Assembly: GCA_002127285.1 (NCBI GenBank) | Contig: NFUW01000002.1 | Coordinates: 706,744 to 770,743, forward strand | Direction: 5' to 3' | DNA length: 64,000 nt | Source of the DNA: Chitinophagaceae bacterium IBVUCB1 | GTDB lineage: Bacteria > Bacteroidota > Bacteroidia > Chitinophagales > Chitinophagaceae | Part shown: piece by piece, positions 53,053-63,602 of the stretch | How the letters are laid out: each line of letters starts with the position of its first letter | Position numbering within the stretch: the stretch's first letter is position 1 | The notes under the pieces: model-generated | What the model was told of the DNA's origin: nothing | The model's database searches: none | What the model saw: the letters and a program-made list of their open reading frames with translations, nothing else | Position numbers and translations under genes: made by a program

Positions 53053-55464
53053 ATGAATTGCAGCAAAATTGTAAACACCATACTTGCATTAGGGACATGC
53101 ATCATTTTTTTAGTTTTCAGCAGCTGCGACTCTACTAAACACGTACCCAAAGACAAATACCTGCTGCGTAGTAATGAAATAAAGCTCAAAGCTACCGTAC
53201 CCCTTACCCAAAAAGGAGAATTGAAAGAAAACCTCAGCAGCCTTGTAGTTCAAAAAACCAACACCTATTCGCTGATTGGTAATATGCCTATCAAATTATA
53301 TCGCTATAATCTGCGATATGATAAATACGAGAAAGACCCGAAAAACTTTCAATTAAAAACCAAATCTGTAGAGCCTCCAGTACTATATGACAGTACGCTC
53401 AAAAAGAAATCTGCACAGAATATACGCACTTATCTCTTCAACAAAGGTTTCTTTTATGCTAAGGTAACTGACACAACTATTTATAAAAAGAAGAAAGCAT
53501 ATGTAACATATAATGTGGAGACGGGTACAAACTACCTCATTAACAAAATTATGATGGATGTAGATGATAGTGCTGCATTATCTATTATCAATGCCCATCA
53601 GAAATTAAGTACATTAAAAAGTGGTGCAGATTTTCAATATGATGCGCTAGAAGCTGAAAAAAGCAGGATTGCGACTTTACTAAGGAACAATGGCTTTTAT
53701 AAGTTTACACAAGACAATATCAGCTTTGAGCTGGATACATTTAATAAGCAATACTTCAAAGACGCAGAGAACCCCTTTGAAAGTGCCGTAAATTTTATCT
53801 CGTTACAAAAAAACAACAAAAAACCTACATTAGACATACGTGTCATTATTAGGTCAGAAGATGAAAAAAGGGAGGCGTACAGGAGATATGGAATAAGGAA
53901 AATAATAGTGTATCCGGACTTTCAGAATGCTAAAGATCTGACAGATACAAATAAATTAATTAATACAGAGTTTGATGGTGTACAGTTCAAATACCATCAC
54001 TACTATGTTCGTGAAAAAGTAATCAAAAATCATCTGGTAGTCTTTGAGGGTGCTTACTATTCACAACAAGATTATGATGAGACAATAAATAAAATGAACG
54101 AGCTGGGTATCTTTCAAACAGTTCGTATTACATATACTGAAGACACAGTAAATGCTGCTTATAATGGCTATTGGCTGCATTGTTATATCACAATGACTCC
54201 TGCCGACAAATATGATTATAACACCAGCCTTGAGCTATCTAACGGTACTACTTACCTTGCAGGTACCAATCTTACACTCAGCCTGCGAAATAAAAACGTT
54301 GCAAAAGGCGCTAATCTGCTTACCTTATCACTTACAGGGGGGCTTGAAAGCTTTTTTGATACTACAAGAAATCGTCTTGACTTATTATCGCGCAGTGGTG
54401 GTTTCAATACAAGTATTGACTTTCCTAAATTTCTATTTCCAATCAAACAAAGCAGGCTAAGCAGCATCAACGCACCAAGAACCGTTACGTCTGCAGGTAT
54501 AGGTTTAGTTGAAAGGATAGACTATTTTACCATGATTAATATTTCCGCTTCACTTACTTACAAATGGCGCGAAACAAAAACAAAATTCTGGGAAGTAAGC
54601 CCTGCATTTATTAACAGAATACTTCCTACTATCTATCCGCAATTCGAAGCACTATTAAAAAATAACGAATACCTGCAAAACACATATAAACCCACATTTA
54701 TACAAGGTGAAAACGTAACCTTTACATTCAGCGATAAGGAAAAGAAAAAAGGTATTAACTATAATTTTATCAAAGTAAGCGGCGAAGAAGCAGGCATATT
54801 AATGAAAGGGCTGAATGGTGTATTCCCTTCTCTTATGTCCAGTTATGCTCAATACCTGAAGTTTGACCTTGATGGACAGAAGTTCTTCAACCGCAGGCAT
54901 TCTACATTGGCATTTCGATTACAGGCAGGTGTTGGCATACCCTACGACAATGCTAAAACACTGCCATACATCAAACAGTATTTTGTTGGTGGTGCCTATA
55001 GCCTTCGTGGTTTCAGGATACGTACACTTGGCCCTGGTAGCTACAAAGATACAGCAGGCACTTTGTTAGCGGGTAATATCATAGACCGTACAGGTGATAT
55101 GAAAATGGAGTTTACAACAGAATATCGTTTTGACGTTGTGAAATTATTTGCCGGAGCCATCAAACTAAACGGTGCTTTGTTCGCAGACGCCGGTAATATC
55201 TGGCTTACACGACCATCAAACAGTTATCCGGGTGGTGAGTTTGCATTCAACAAATTTGGTAATGACTTAGCTATAGATGCAGGTTTAGGCATCAGGCTGG
55301 ATGCAGGCTTTCTTGTAGCACGTTTCGACTTTGCTACACCTGTAAAAAAACCTATGTATGCAGATGGCACAGGCAACTGGATGCTGAATGATTTCAGCAA
55401 TTTGTGGAACCAAATACGCAGAAACGATTGGGTTATCAACTTCGCCATCGGTTATCCGTTCTAA
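53053..55464 (+). CDS. BamA/TamA family outer membrane lipoprotein
   Basis: An 803-aa protein with a lipobox (FLVFSSC, C25), POTRA-like repeats (about 35-385) and a C-terminal 16-strand barrel (about 405-803) ending in VINFAIGYPF. The loop 6 motif is seen as GAYSLRGFR. BamA-like barrels insert or export outer-membrane proteins. A lipid-anchored N-terminus differs from canonical BamA and fits the second, TamA-like class in Bacteroidota. It is divergent from the TrmH gene and followed by arginase. Confidence 0.9.
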   Translation: MNCSKIVNTILALGTCIIFLVFSSCDSTKHVPKDKYLLRSNEIKLKATVPLTQKGELKENLSSLVVQKTNTYSLIGNMPIKLYRYNLRYDKYEKDPKNFQLKTKSVEPPVLYDSTLKKKSAQNIRTYLFNKGFFYAKVTDTTIYKKKKAYVTYNVETGTNYLINKIMMDVDDSAALSIINAHQKLSTLKSGADFQYDALEAEKSRIATLLRNNGFYKFTQDNISFELDTFNKQYFKDAENPFESAVNFISLQKNNKKPTLDIRVIIRSEDEKREAYRRYGIRKIIVYPDFQNAKDLTDTNKLINTEFDGVQFKYHHYYVREKVIKNHLVVFEGAYYSQQDYDETINKMNELGIFQTVRITYTEDTVNAAYNGYWLHCYITMTPADKYDYNTSLELSNGTTYLAGTNLTLSLRNKNVAKGANLLTLSLTGGLESFFDTTRNRLDLLSRSGGFNTSIDFPKFLFPIKQSRLSSINAPRTVTSAGIGLVERIDYFTMINISASLTYKWRETKTKFWEVSPAFINRILPTIYPQFEALLKNNEYLQNTYKPTFIQGENVTFTFSDKEKKKGINYNFIKVSGEEAGILMKGLNGVFPSLMSSYAQYLKFDLDGQKFFNRRHSTLAFRLQAGVGIPYDNAKTLPYIKQYFVGGAYSLRGFRIRTLGPGSYKDTAGTLLAGNIIDRTGDMKMEFTTEYRFDVVKLFAGAIKLNGALFADAGNIWLTRPSNSYPGGEFAFNKFGNDLAIDAGLGIRLDAGFLVARFDFATPVKKPMYADGTGNWMLNDFSNLWNQIRRNDWVINFAIGYPF

Positions 55465-55470
55465 GCCTTG

Positions 55471-55502
55471 TTTGGGCATCAAGCCCGTATTCTATACCTT
55501 TG
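55471..55502 (+). promoter_or_regulatory. Full promoter abutting the arginase start
   Basis: TTTG (55471-55474), 20 nt, then TACCTTTG (55495-55502). Only 7 nt remain before the ATG at 55510, so the mRNA should have little or no leader. Confidence 0.65.
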
Positions 55503-55509
55503 GGGCGAT

Positions 55510-56457
55510 ATGCGAAACATCAAGATAATTGAGGTGCGTTCAGAAATAGGTGCAGGCACAAGGGGTGCCAGCTTGGGTATTGATGCCATCAAAGTAGCCG
55601 CACTCGACTTTATGAGTAGCTTCTTCGTAAACTTCCCGTCAGAGCAGGTTGATAATGAAAACAAACTATTGTACGAGCCTGTCGCATCGCCCTATGCCAA
55701 AAGGATACAAGGTGTGCATACCATGTACGAGCGTGTAGCCAAGTCAGTATCAGAAACACTAAAGTCGGGGTTATTCCCTTTAGTACTGGCTGGAGACCAT
55801 AGCACTGCGGGTGGTACGATAGCGGGTATTAAAATGGCAAAGCCTAAAAACAGGTTGGGCGTTATATGGATAGATGCACATGCAGATATACACACCCCCT
55901 ACACTACACCAAGTGGCAATATGCACGGCATGCCATTGGCTACCGCATTGGGTATAGACAATACGGAAAATCAGGTACACCAACCAGATGCAGCTACTAT
56001 AGACATTTGGAACAAACTGAAAAACATAGGCAAAATACAACCCAAAATAAACCCCGAAGACATAGTATATATAGCCCTGCGCGATTTTGAAAAAGAAGAA
56101 GATTACATCATCAAAAAATACGGCATCAAAGTAATACCTGTGCAGGAAGTACGCCGTAAGGGTGTAGAAAACGTAGTAAGGCAGGCATTGCTGCACCTAA
56201 GCGGTTGCGATGATATATATGTGTCGTTTGACGTGGATAGCTTGGATAGCTCCATTTCTCGCGGTACGGGTACACCTGTTAGCAATGGATTGAAAGAACG
56301 TGAAGCGGAAGATTTGATGGCATCATTCATGCAAAACCACAAGATTTGCTGCTTTGAAGTAACGGAAGTAAACCCAACCCTAGACAAAGAAAACCTGATG
56401 GCAGAAATTGCCTTCAACATACTGCAACGTAGCGTCAACATCTTGCTGATAAACTAA
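55510..56457 (+). CDS. Arginase family protein, probable arginase
   Basis: A 315-aa binuclear manganese enzyme. Metal ligands are H97 (AGDHS), D122, H124 and D126 (WIDAHADIH), and the later SFDVDSLDSS pair. It probably cleaves arginine to ornithine and urea; agmatinase or formimidoylglutamase activity cannot be excluded by eye. ATG 55510 is chosen over an upstream frame that would include the promoter. Together with rocD at 38622 it would give a route from arginine to glutamate. A bidirectional terminator follows. Confidence 0.88.
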   Translation: MRNIKIIEVRSEIGAGTRGASLGIDAIKVAALDFMSSFFVNFPSEQVDNENKLLYEPVASPYAKRIQGVHTMYERVAKSVSETLKSGLFPLVLAGDHSTAGGTIAGIKMAKPKNRLGVIWIDAHADIHTPYTTPSGNMHGMPLATALGIDNTENQVHQPDAATIDIWNKLKNIGKIQPKINPEDIVYIALRDFEKEEDYIIKKYGIKVIPVQEVRRKGVENVVRQALLHLSGCDDIYVSFDVDSLDSSISRGTGTPVSNGLKEREAEDLMASFMQNHKICCFEVTEVNPTLDKENLMAEIAFNILQRSVNILLIN

Positions 56458-56476
56458 TCAGACAATATACAACAGT

Positions 56477-56507
56477 AAAGGCGGCTGAATAGCCGCCTTT
56501 ACTTATT
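56477..56507. terminator. Bidirectional terminator between arginase and sdhB
   Basis: AAAGGCGGCT (56477-56486) pairs perfectly with AGCCGCCTTT (56491-56500) around a 4-nt loop, with A- and T-rich flanks. It serves the two converging genes. Confidence 0.85.
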
Positions 56508-56525
56508 ATGTACTTATAATACTCG

Positions 56526-57287
56526 TTATTTAGCGTTTTGCGAACCGCCATCAAACATGGCACCAAGATACTCACGGTTAAGGCGGGCAATGTTTTCAAG
56601 TGATATACCTTTAGGACATTCAGCCTCGCAAGCACCTATATTGGTACAGTTACCAAAGCCTTCTTTGTCCATTTGATTTACCATATTCATAACACGCTCC
56701 TTACGCTCTGGTGAGCCTTGTGGCAGCATAGAGAGGTGAGATACTTTGGCAGATACGAACAGCATAGCCGATGCATTGGGGCAAGCAGCTACACAAGCAC
56801 CACAACCTATACATGCAGCCGATGCAAAGGCTTCGTCTGCCATGTGCTTTTCTATAGGTATAGCATTGGCATCTACGGCGTTACCCGTGTTTACAGACAC
56901 ATAACCACCTGCCTGTATAATACGGTCGAACGACTGGCGGTCAACCACCAAATCTTTGATAACAGGGAATGCATTTGCTCTCCAAGGTTCTACCACTATC
57001 GTATCACCGTCTTTATATTCGCGCATGTGTAACTGGCAGGTAGTGGTATGATGCCAAGGTCCGTGTGCACGGCCGTTGATATACATACTGCACATACCGC
57101 AAATACCCTCACGGCAATCGTGGTCAAAAGCGATAGGCTCTTTGCCCTCTGCTATCAGTTGCTCGTTCAGCACATCAAACATTTCAAGAAAAGACATTTC
57201 AGAAGAAACATTCTTTACCTGATAAGTTTCAAAACGTCCACGCTCATTCGCATTCTTTTGCTTCCAAACTTTAAGCGTCAAATTCAT
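56526..57287 (-). CDS. sdhB: Succinate dehydrogenase / fumarate reductase iron-sulfur subunit
   Basis: A 253-aa subunit with a 2Fe-2S ferredoxin domain ([18 protein letters not shown]) and 4Fe-4S/3Fe-4S cysteine motifs ([13 protein letters not shown] and [13 protein letters not shown]). It passes electrons from SdhA to quinone. ATG 57287 (MNLTLKVW) is preferred over ATG 57302. It is separated from sdhA by an extra gene of 681 nt, which is unusual. Confidence 0.95.
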   Translation of the reverse strand: MNLTLKVWKQKNANERGRFETYQVKNVSSEMSFLEMFDVLNEQLIAEGKEPIAFDHDCREGICGMCSMYINGRAHGPWHHTTTCQLHMREYKDGDTIVVEPWRANAFPVIKDLVVDRQSFDRIIQAGGYVSVNTGNAVDANAIPIEKHMADEAFASAACIGCGACVAACPNASAMLFVSAKVSHLSMLPQGSPERKERVMNMVNQMDKEGFGNCTNIGACEAECPKGISLENIARLNREYLGAMFDGGSQNAK

Positions 57288-57322
57288 TGTATAATGTTCC
57301 ATTGTGGAATATTTTATATTAT

Positions 57323-58003
57323 TCAGTTGTCTATTACTTTTGAATCTGCCATTCTAATCAATGGCTTGATTTTTATCTTATCCTTTTTATTCAATAATTC
57401 TTTACAATCTTCTGATGTTTTTATCCTAATCCTATCGCCAGTTAAAAAATTAATATCATAATAGTCTCTTGCACCATCGCCTATTGTTTCGCATGGGCTG
57501 TTAATCCAAAAAGAATCATAAGTCTTACCTATTAAATAGAAATCATTGTTCTGATATCTGAATTTTGTATCAAAAGACCATCTCCAAGCACTTCCACCGT
57601 AATGACTAATTGTCAAAATGTTCTTTTCAATAACAACACCAACGAATGGGTCTCCAAATGCACCACCACATCCTTTACACATTACCACATTCATTGCTAT
57701 TGATGCTAACCGATAACCACTACTTTCTCTAAAAAGCACAATCAACGGTCTATCTGCATCATCATTCAGGTTATCAGGATTTTCCTGCTCAATATTTTTA
57801 AGAACTAAAACAACATCTTCCAATCCATCTTTATTCAAATCTCCCCTTGCTACACTTTGCCCTGCATCTAATGTATCGTATCCCTTTGGTATAAAATCAC
57901 TTAAAGCCTTCCCCGTCCTTGGTACTAAACTTTTAAAATCATTTCGTGCTGTAGCTGTAACACACTCAAAACACAAACACAATATGATAATACACCCTCT
58001 CAC
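57323..58003 (-). CDS. Secreted hypothetical protein inserted in the sdh operon
   Basis: A 226-aa protein with a hydrophobic signal-like N-terminus (about 1-19) and GTG start that overlaps the sdhA stop (TAGTG). The mature part contains [19 protein letters not shown] (52-70), an FG-GAP/VCBS-like calcium-type loop, then [12 protein letters not shown] and [16 protein letters not shown]. The base composition is visibly AT-richer than sdhA and sdhB. No role in respiration is known. It is either an insertion or a lineage-specific operon member. Confidence 0.75.
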   Translation of the reverse strand: MRGCIIILCLCFECVTATARNDFKSLVPRTGKALSDFIPKGYDTLDAGQSVARGDLNKDGLEDVVLVLKNIEQENPDNLNDDADRPLIVLFRESSGYRLASIAMNVVMCKGCGGAFGDPFVGVVIEKNILTISHYGGSAWRWSFDTKFRYQNNDFYLIGKTYDSFWINSPCETIGDGARDYYDINFLTGDRIRIKTSEDCKELLNKKDKIKIKPLIRMADSKVIDN

Positions 58004-59979
58004 TACTTATAACTCCTTGCACTCGGATGCACTACTTCGTAGTTCAGGTCTTCTTTGTGCAGTTCAAAATTGCTTTCGCCTTTGTACTCCCATGCAGCTA
58101 CATACATATACTGGTCATCCTGGCGCAGTGCTTCACCATCTTCCGTCTGGTATTCTTCGCGGAAGTGGCCACCGCAGCTTTCGTTGCGGTTTAGTGCATC
58201 TATACACATCAATTCGCCCAGTTCTATAAAGTCGGCCACACGGTTTGCTTTATCCAGTTCGGGGTTGTATTCATTCACCTCGCCGGGTATGCGTACATTG
58301 CTCCAAAACTCTTTGCGCAATGCCTGTATTTCTGCTATCGCTTCTTTCAGTCCTTTTTCATTACGTGCCATACCACATTTATCCCACATTATCTTGCCAA
58401 GGCGTTTATGAAAACTTTCAACGCTTTCCGTACCCTTAATGTTCATCAGTTGATTGATGCGGTCGCGTACAGCATTTTCAGCTTCTACAAATGCAGGATG
58501 GTCTGTAGGTATAGATTTAGTACGAATATCATCTGCCAGATAGTTACCCATTGTGTACGGGATAACGAAGTATCCATCAGCCAAGCCCTGCATCAATGCC
58601 GACGCACCCAAGCGGTTGGCACCATGGTCGCTAAAGTTAGCCTCTCCCAGAGCATACAAGCCGGGGATGGTTGTTTGCAGTTCGTAGTCAACCCACAAGC
58701 CACCCATTGTGTAGTGTACGGCAGGGTATATACGCATGGGTACTTCATACGGGTTTTCGCCTGTTATCTTTTCATACATTTCAAACAGGTTGCCGTATTT
58801 CTCTTTTACTACTTCCTTACCCAGTTTGGTAATGGTAGCAGCATCTGCATTGGCTATACCTTGTTTGCTTACTTCAATTTTTCCGTAACGTTGCACGGCT
58901 GCTGCATAATCCAGATATACAGCTTGCTTAGATGCACCTACACCATAGCCCGCATCGCAACGCTCTTTGGCGGCACGGCTGGCAACGTCTCTAGGCACCA
59001 AGTTGCCAAATGCAGGGTATCTGCGCTCTAAGTAATAATCCCTTTCTTCTTCGGGTATATCGTTTGGTTTGCGATTATCGCCTTTTGCTTTCGGCACCCA
59101 TATACGTCCATCATTGCGCAACGATTCTGACATCAGTGTCAGTTTCGATTGATGGTCGCCGCTAACAGGTATGCAGGTTGGGTGTATTTGTGTGTAGCAA
59201 GGGTTGCCAAAGAATGCACCTTTCTTATGCGCTTTCCAAGCAGCCGTTACGTTGCTACCCATCGCATTGGTAGATAGGTAGAATACATTGCCATAACCAC
59301 CACTGCACAACAATACCGCATGGCCAAAATGACGTTCTAACTCACCTGTTACCAAATTGCGAACGATAACGCCACGTGCTTTGCCATCTATCATCACTAC
59401 ATCCAGCATTTCGTGGCGGCTGTATTGGGTTACATTTCCTAACGCTACCTGTCTTTCCAATGCCTGATATGCACCTATCAACAATTGCTGCCCTGTTTGC
59501 CCCGCAGCATAGAATGTACGCTGTACTTGTGTACCACCAAAAGAACGGTTGCTAAGCAAGCCACCATATTCGCGCGCAAAGGGTACACCCTGCGCTACAC
59601 ACTGGTCTATTATATTCGCACTTACACTGGCAAGGCGATATACGTTCGCCTCACGCGCACGATAGTCGCCACCCTTTACTGTATCATAAAATAAGCGGTA
59701 GGTGCTATCACCATCGTTCTGATAGTTTTTAGCAGCATTGATACCACCCTGCGCTGCAATAGAGTGCGCACGGCGTGGACTATCCTGAAAGCAGAATGTC
59801 TTTACCTTATAACCCAACTCGCCAAGCGCTGCGGCAGCAGATGCACCAGCAAGGCCCGTGCCTATTACAATCACTTCCAGTTGACGTTTGTTAGCGGGGT
59901 TTACCAGCTTACAAGTTGATTTATATTTTTCCCACTTTTCTTCTAAAAGTCCGGCGGGTATTTTTGAATTAAGTGCCAT
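58003..59979 (-). CDS. sdhA: Succinate dehydrogenase / fumarate reductase flavoprotein subunit
   Basis: A 658-aa FAD enzyme oxidising succinate to fumarate. The dinucleotide-binding motif is [17 protein letters not shown] (36-52); the FAD-linked histidine segment is [15 protein letters not shown] (71-85). The capping domain includes IHPTCIP, and further on [10 protein letters not shown] and [19 protein letters not shown]. This long form is typical of the Bacteroidota SdhCAB type B complex. Its stop overlaps the next gene. Confidence 0.96.
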   Translation of the reverse strand: MALNSKIPAGLLEEKWEKYKSTCKLVNPANKRQLEVIVIGTGLAGASAAAALGELGYKVKTFCFQDSPRRAHSIAAQGGINAAKNYQNDGDSTYRLFYDTVKGGDYRAREANVYRLASVSANIIDQCVAQGVPFAREYGGLLSNRSFGGTQVQRTFYAAGQTGQQLLIGAYQALERQVALGNVTQYSRHEMLDVVMIDGKARGVIVRNLVTGELERHFGHAVLLCSGGYGNVFYLSTNAMGSNVTAAWKAHKKGAFFGNPCYTQIHPTCIPVSGDHQSKLTLMSESLRNDGRIWVPKAKGDNRKPNDIPEEERDYYLERRYPAFGNLVPRDVASRAAKERCDAGYGVGASKQAVYLDYAAAVQRYGKIEVSKQGIANADAATITKLGKEVVKEKYGNLFEMYEKITGENPYEVPMRIYPAVHYTMGGLWVDYELQTTIPGLYALGEANFSDHGANRLGASALMQGLADGYFVIPYTMGNYLADDIRTKSIPTDHPAFVEAENAVRDRINQLMNIKGTESVESFHKRLGKIMWDKCGMARNEKGLKEAIAEIQALRKEFWSNVRIPGEVNEYNPELDKANRVADFIELGELMCIDALNRNESCGGHFREEYQTEDGEALRQDDQYMYVAAWEYKGESNFELHKEDLNYEVVHPSARSYK

Positions 59980-60022
59980 ATAGTATCTATGGAAATATTT
60001 TTAGAATGAGATGATTAGCAGA

Positions 60023-60691
60023 TTATTCAATCCATTTCAGATAAAACGCGATAGGCATCAGTGCAAATATCAACGGTACAATGATAGAAAACGCTATACC
60101 TACCGATTTTATAATGCCCTTGTATTTGTTCATTGCTAGGCCCAATGTTTGGAACGCGCTGTAAAAACCATGCACCAAGTGCCAAGCCAATGATATGCAA
60201 CCCAACACGTATATCACTACTACAAACACATTCTGAAATGCATCGCGCATCATAGCGTATAAATCCAGCTCTCCATTACCCATTGTTTGCGATGTGCGGT
60301 TAGGTGCCCAGAATGCGGCAATGTGCAGCACCAAAAACAAAAGGATGAGTGTACCCAGTATGCCCATAGAGCGGCTATACCATTTGCTGGTAGCATTACC
60401 AGCCGATACCGCATAGCGTGTATTGCGGCGAGAACGGTTTTGCGCCCACAACTTGAGCCCCTGTACGATGTGGAGTATCAAAAAAGCAAAAAGGCCGATT
60501 TCAGTAATGCGGATAACAACATTAGTACCCATGAAATGCGCGGCCTCAGTAAATTTTGCACCACCATCGTTCCAGAAAATCAATGCATTGACGTAACAAT
60601 GGACTAACAGAAACAGGACGAGAAATAACCCCGTGAGTGCCATCTGTACCTTTTTGCCCACCGAGCTGTTGAAAGCGTTTTTCCAAGACAT
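60023..60691 (-). CDS. sdhC: Succinate dehydrogenase cytochrome b subunit
   Basis: A 222-aa single-chain membrane anchor with five helices, as in type B succinate:quinone reductases. Heme ligand histidines are seen in VLFLLVHCYVN, LHIVQGLKLWA, LVLHIAAFW and LAWHLVHGFYSAF. It is the first gene of the sdhC-sdhA-extra-sdhB operon. Confidence 0.94.
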   Translation of the reverse strand: MSWKNAFNSSVGKKVQMALTGLFLVLFLLVHCYVNALIFWNDGGAKFTEAAHFMGTNVVIRITEIGLFAFLILHIVQGLKLWAQNRSRRNTRYAVSAGNATSKWYSRSMGILGTLILLFLVLHIAAFWAPNRTSQTMGNGELDLYAMMRDAFQNVFVVVIYVLGCISLAWHLVHGFYSAFQTLGLAMNKYKGIIKSVGIAFSIIVPLIFALMPIAFYLKWIE

Positions 60692-60735
60692 AAGTAATCG
60701 TCTGAATTAAATTGTAATGTTTTCGTAAAATCAAG

Positions 60736-60766
60736 CAAATATAAGATGCAGGCTCCTAAAACACAA
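60736..60766 (-). promoter_or_regulatory. Promoter for the sdh operon
   Basis: On the minus strand, TTGTG (60766-60762), about 20 nt, then TATATTTG (60743-60736). The leader to the sdhC ATG at 60691 would be about 40 nt. Confidence 0.6.
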
Positions 60767-60862
60767 TGTATTTTTCTACACATTGCTTTTTATGAAATAC
60801 CTTAAACTTATAGATTTAACAAGGCTTACAGCCATTTGTTTACGTGTATAAAGATTTGCTAA

Positions 60863-61429
60863 TTATATCGTATCGAGCCTCAACATCTGATTATCTATCA
60901 TCTGAAAAAAATGCTGTGGCTGGTAGGTGCGCCAGTTTGGGTTTTCGAGCAGCCTGATGTACCTGTCTATATGCGAACGCTGGAAATCATATTGTGTTTG
61001 CTGCGGCATATTGATAGACACTATCCATCCACCATCGTCTTTTATATCGTCATACCATTCCTCGTAGTAATCAAGGTCGCTGCTATGAAAATTGAGTACG
61101 TTTTCTGTAATGATGATGAACTTGCTGATGCCTTTGGGTGTCATCTGGTCAATGATTTCACGCTTCAGTTGCATGATGTCGTTTTCTACCGCATCATTCC
61201 ACTCACCCAATAATTCTATAATAGCGTAGTTCTGCTCGTAGTCTGCAAACAACAACTTCATGTACAAGGTACGCGAACCAAACTCGTCCCATTGCGGGTG
61301 TATGTAGTAATTGTAAACCGTGTTGGAAAATTCAAACTCGCTGTATTCCCTGCCGTAGAATGGTGAATTTTCATCTTCTTCGGCTGTATAGAGATGCCGC
61401 CAATTATAATATGGCTCTATTTCGTGCAT
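60863..61429 (-). CDS. Conserved hypothetical protein, aromatic-rich
   Basis: A 188-aa soluble acidic protein rich in Tyr, Trp and Phe. It contains YYIHPQWDEFGSRTLYMK, FIIITENVLNFHSSD and GWIVSINMPQQTQYD. It was not recognised as a named family. Its ATG overlaps the rhodanese gene stop (TAATG), so the two are coupled. Confidence 0.7.
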   Translation of the reverse strand: MHEIEPYYNWRHLYTAEEDENSPFYGREYSEFEFSNTVYNYYIHPQWDEFGSRTLYMKLLFADYEQNYAIIELLGEWNDAVENDIMQLKREIIDQMTPKGISKFIIITENVLNFHSSDLDYYEEWYDDIKDDGGWIVSINMPQQTQYDFQRSHIDRYIRLLENPNWRTYQPQHFFQMIDNQMLRLDTI

Positions 61430-61755
61430 TACAATCCTTCATTACCATACTTCTCTTGCCATGCAAGTACCCCACCCGTTACGTTTACCGTATTCGTAAA
61501 GCCCATCTGCTCCAGCACCATACATGCCTGCATACTGCGCTTGCCCGAACGGCAGTGTATTATCAACTCTTCATTCTTCAGGTCTTCCAGTTCATCCACT
61601 TGCATGCTTAGAATATTGCCGAGTGGTATCAACTTAGCACCTATATTATATTCTTTATACTCATCAGGTTCGCGCACGTCTATTACGTTCAGCTTTTCGC
61701 CTGCCGCTACCCTTTCTTTCAGTTGTTCTACTGTTATTTCTTGCATAGAATGCAA
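61429..61755 (-). CDS. Rhodanese-like single-domain protein
   Basis: A 108-aa protein. The active-site loop is CRSGKRS with C68, and VIDVREPDEY (24-33) is the other conserved segment. It may transfer sulfur or serve as a persulfide carrier. The start is ATG 61755 or ATG 61746. It lies between a T9SS cargo gene (2-nt gap) and the aromatic-rich gene. Confidence 0.9.
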   Translation of the reverse strand: MHSMQEITVEQLKERVAAGEKLNVIDVREPDEYKEYNIGAKLIPLGNILSMQVDELEDLKNEELIIHCRSGKRSMQACMVLEQMGFTNTVNVTGGVLAWQEKYGNEGL

Positions 61756-61757
61756 AG

Positions 61758-63602
61758 TTAGTATTTAATAATTTTTTGAGGGGCTATGCGTTTATCATCA
61801 CTTAGTATTCTCATTAAATATATGCCAGGCTGCAAGTGCCTGATATCCAACTTTTGGCCAGACAACACTTTGCCTTCCATCAATACTTTACCATGCACAT
61901 CGCTAAGCAGGTATTGTGCAGGTTTATAATCGTCAAACCTCACTGTTACATAGTCTTGTGCGGGGTTAGGTGATATCCCAAAACTTGTTTGTTTGTTTAC
62001 AATTACATCATTTACTCCACTAGCTATGATGGGTCCTATAACAGGCCGTATCATCAATGCACCTGTAACGGTAGATGGCTGCCAATACCCTACTACATTA
62101 TAGTAAAGATGATTGGCACCTTGCCTGTTAGCATCTAAACCTATATACAAACTATCGCTATTGGCAAGTGCTGGCTGTATGGTACCAATATAAAATGTAC
62201 CGGCAGGCAATGCTACAGGTTGGTCGAATTTATACGTCCAATAAAAATCGTTTCGTAAATATTGAGGAAACAGAAAATCTTGCTGATACGCAATTTGGTC
62301 TGAACCACCCGACAAGCCAATATTACGATATATGGCTACTGAAAAATATTTGGCATAAGCCATCGGTACTTGCCTGCCAAAGTATATCTGCACACCTGTT
62401 ATGGTATCCGGTTCATTCAGATGAAACTCGATGGCTGTTTTGCCGGGTAATGTAGGGAACAGATTGAGGTAATAAGATTTTTCTGCCGTCCAGTCGTCGT
62501 AAGCAAGAAAGTTGTAAAACTCCTGATCTAAGACGATGGTATCATTATCCTTATTATCCTGTGGGTTCAGCGATTCTATATAGTACTTATTTTCAAAAAT
62601 ATAGTTATCGCGCGGGTTGATGAATGGAATGGTATTGGTATATGTGGGGAATGTAATAGTTGTAGTACCATATGCAGGTACATTTGTATTGTTTGTACCT
62701 GCCGAAAATAAACCAACGCCTGTTGACTTTACCCTTGCACGATACGAATAACTTAAGTTGATAGCATTGCTGTAATTATTGCGGATGAATGCACTGTGCT
62801 GTGATGCGCGTTCTTTGTTAGGGTCTGCCAAAAACTGTTTATAGGTCATGTAAGTATAATCATTGAGCATATAGGTAGGTTGGATATTGAGCGTAGCATC
62901 ATTTATCAGGGTATCGTTCACCGTTCGCCCTGCACCTATGCGTATATAGTCTATATTCCACACATCGTCATTGGTATTTACAGATGCTTTATTTACAAAC
63001 CTGAACTGGAATGTATCGTGCAGGTAAAGCGTATCTGTAAGGGGTACAAGTACCTGCTTGAAAGTATCAAGTGGCGTTCCTTGCTTACCCCATACTTTTA
63101 CCCATGCCTGGTTTTTCTTTTTGAAATATAGCATCAGCGAATCTTGCGTTTCGGGACTGAAACCAAAACCTTGCGGCTGATAAAAAAAGCTGAAATAAAT
63201 ACTATCGGCCGGCGTATTGGCACTCAAATCAAAATCCTTCGACGTTAGGCTGTCTGCATATACCAATGCATTTACATTATTTGGCTCGTATGGTATACCG
63301 CTTGCATTCAGTCCGTCGAATGTAGCTACTCCACGGCTGATAGGCTGAACGCCCATTGTATTATTAATATATACCTGTGCATCTACCCACTTTTGATTAT
63401 CAGGCCACGTAGATACCTTAGTAAAGTCTTCAAAGAATGGAAGTGTCAGTGCAGCCGTTGTTTTGTGTGCATTTGTACTTTTTTCCGGCTTTGCATTGTA
63501 TTGTGTTTGCTGCGTGAGCGGGGCAACCATCTCTTGTGCAGTTGCGCACCATGTTTGCACACTGCAAAAGATGATGAAGATATATAGCTTATAATAATTC
63601 AC
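61758..63602 (-). CDS. T9SS type A sorting domain protein
   Basis: A 614-aa secreted protein. A signal peptide (about 1-22, ending near CATAQ) is followed by a large beta-rich region with no catalytic motif, including a MAM/jelly-roll-like portion about 55-230. The C-terminal 75 residues are the T9SS type A signal: FGISPNPAQDYVTVRF, then YLLSDVHGKVLMEG, LDIRHLQPGIYLMRI and a basic end. It should be exported through the type IX system and anchored or released at the surface. It starts where the upstream PASTA gene ends. Confidence 0.88.
   Translation of the reverse strand: MNYYKLYIFIIFCSVQTWCATAQEMVAPLTQQTQYNAKPEKSTNAHKTTAALTLPFFEDFTKVSTWPDNQKWVDAQVYINNTMGVQPISRGVATFDGLNASGIPYEPNNVNALVYADSLTSKDFDLSANTPADSIYFSFFYQPQGFGFSPETQDSLMLYFKKKNQAWVKVWGKQGTPLDTFKQVLVPLTDTLYLHDTFQFRFVNKASVNTNDDVWNIDYIRIGAGRTVNDTLINDATLNIQPTYMLNDYTYMTYKQFLADPNKERASQHSAFIRNNYSNAINLSYSYRARVKSTGVGLFSAGTNNTNVPAYGTTTITFPTYTNTIPFINPRDNYIFENKYYIESLNPQDNKDNDTIVLDQEFYNFLAYDDWTAEKSYYLNLFPTLPGKTAIEFHLNEPDTITGVQIYFGRQVPMAYAKYFSVAIYRNIGLSGGSDQIAYQQDFLFPQYLRNDFYWTYKFDQPVALPAGTFYIGTIQPALANSDSLYIGLDANRQGANHLYYNVVGYWQPSTVTGALMIRPVIGPIIASGVNDVIVNKQTSFGISPNPAQDYVTVRFDDYKPAQYLLSDVHGKVLMEGKVLSGQKLDIRHLQPGIYLMRILSDDKRIAPQKIIKY

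Noticed and set aside
57323-58003. Frameshifted fragment of sdhA or sdhB
   Set aside because: Both sdhA and sdhB are full length, and the intervening protein has its own signal-like segment and unrelated sequence.
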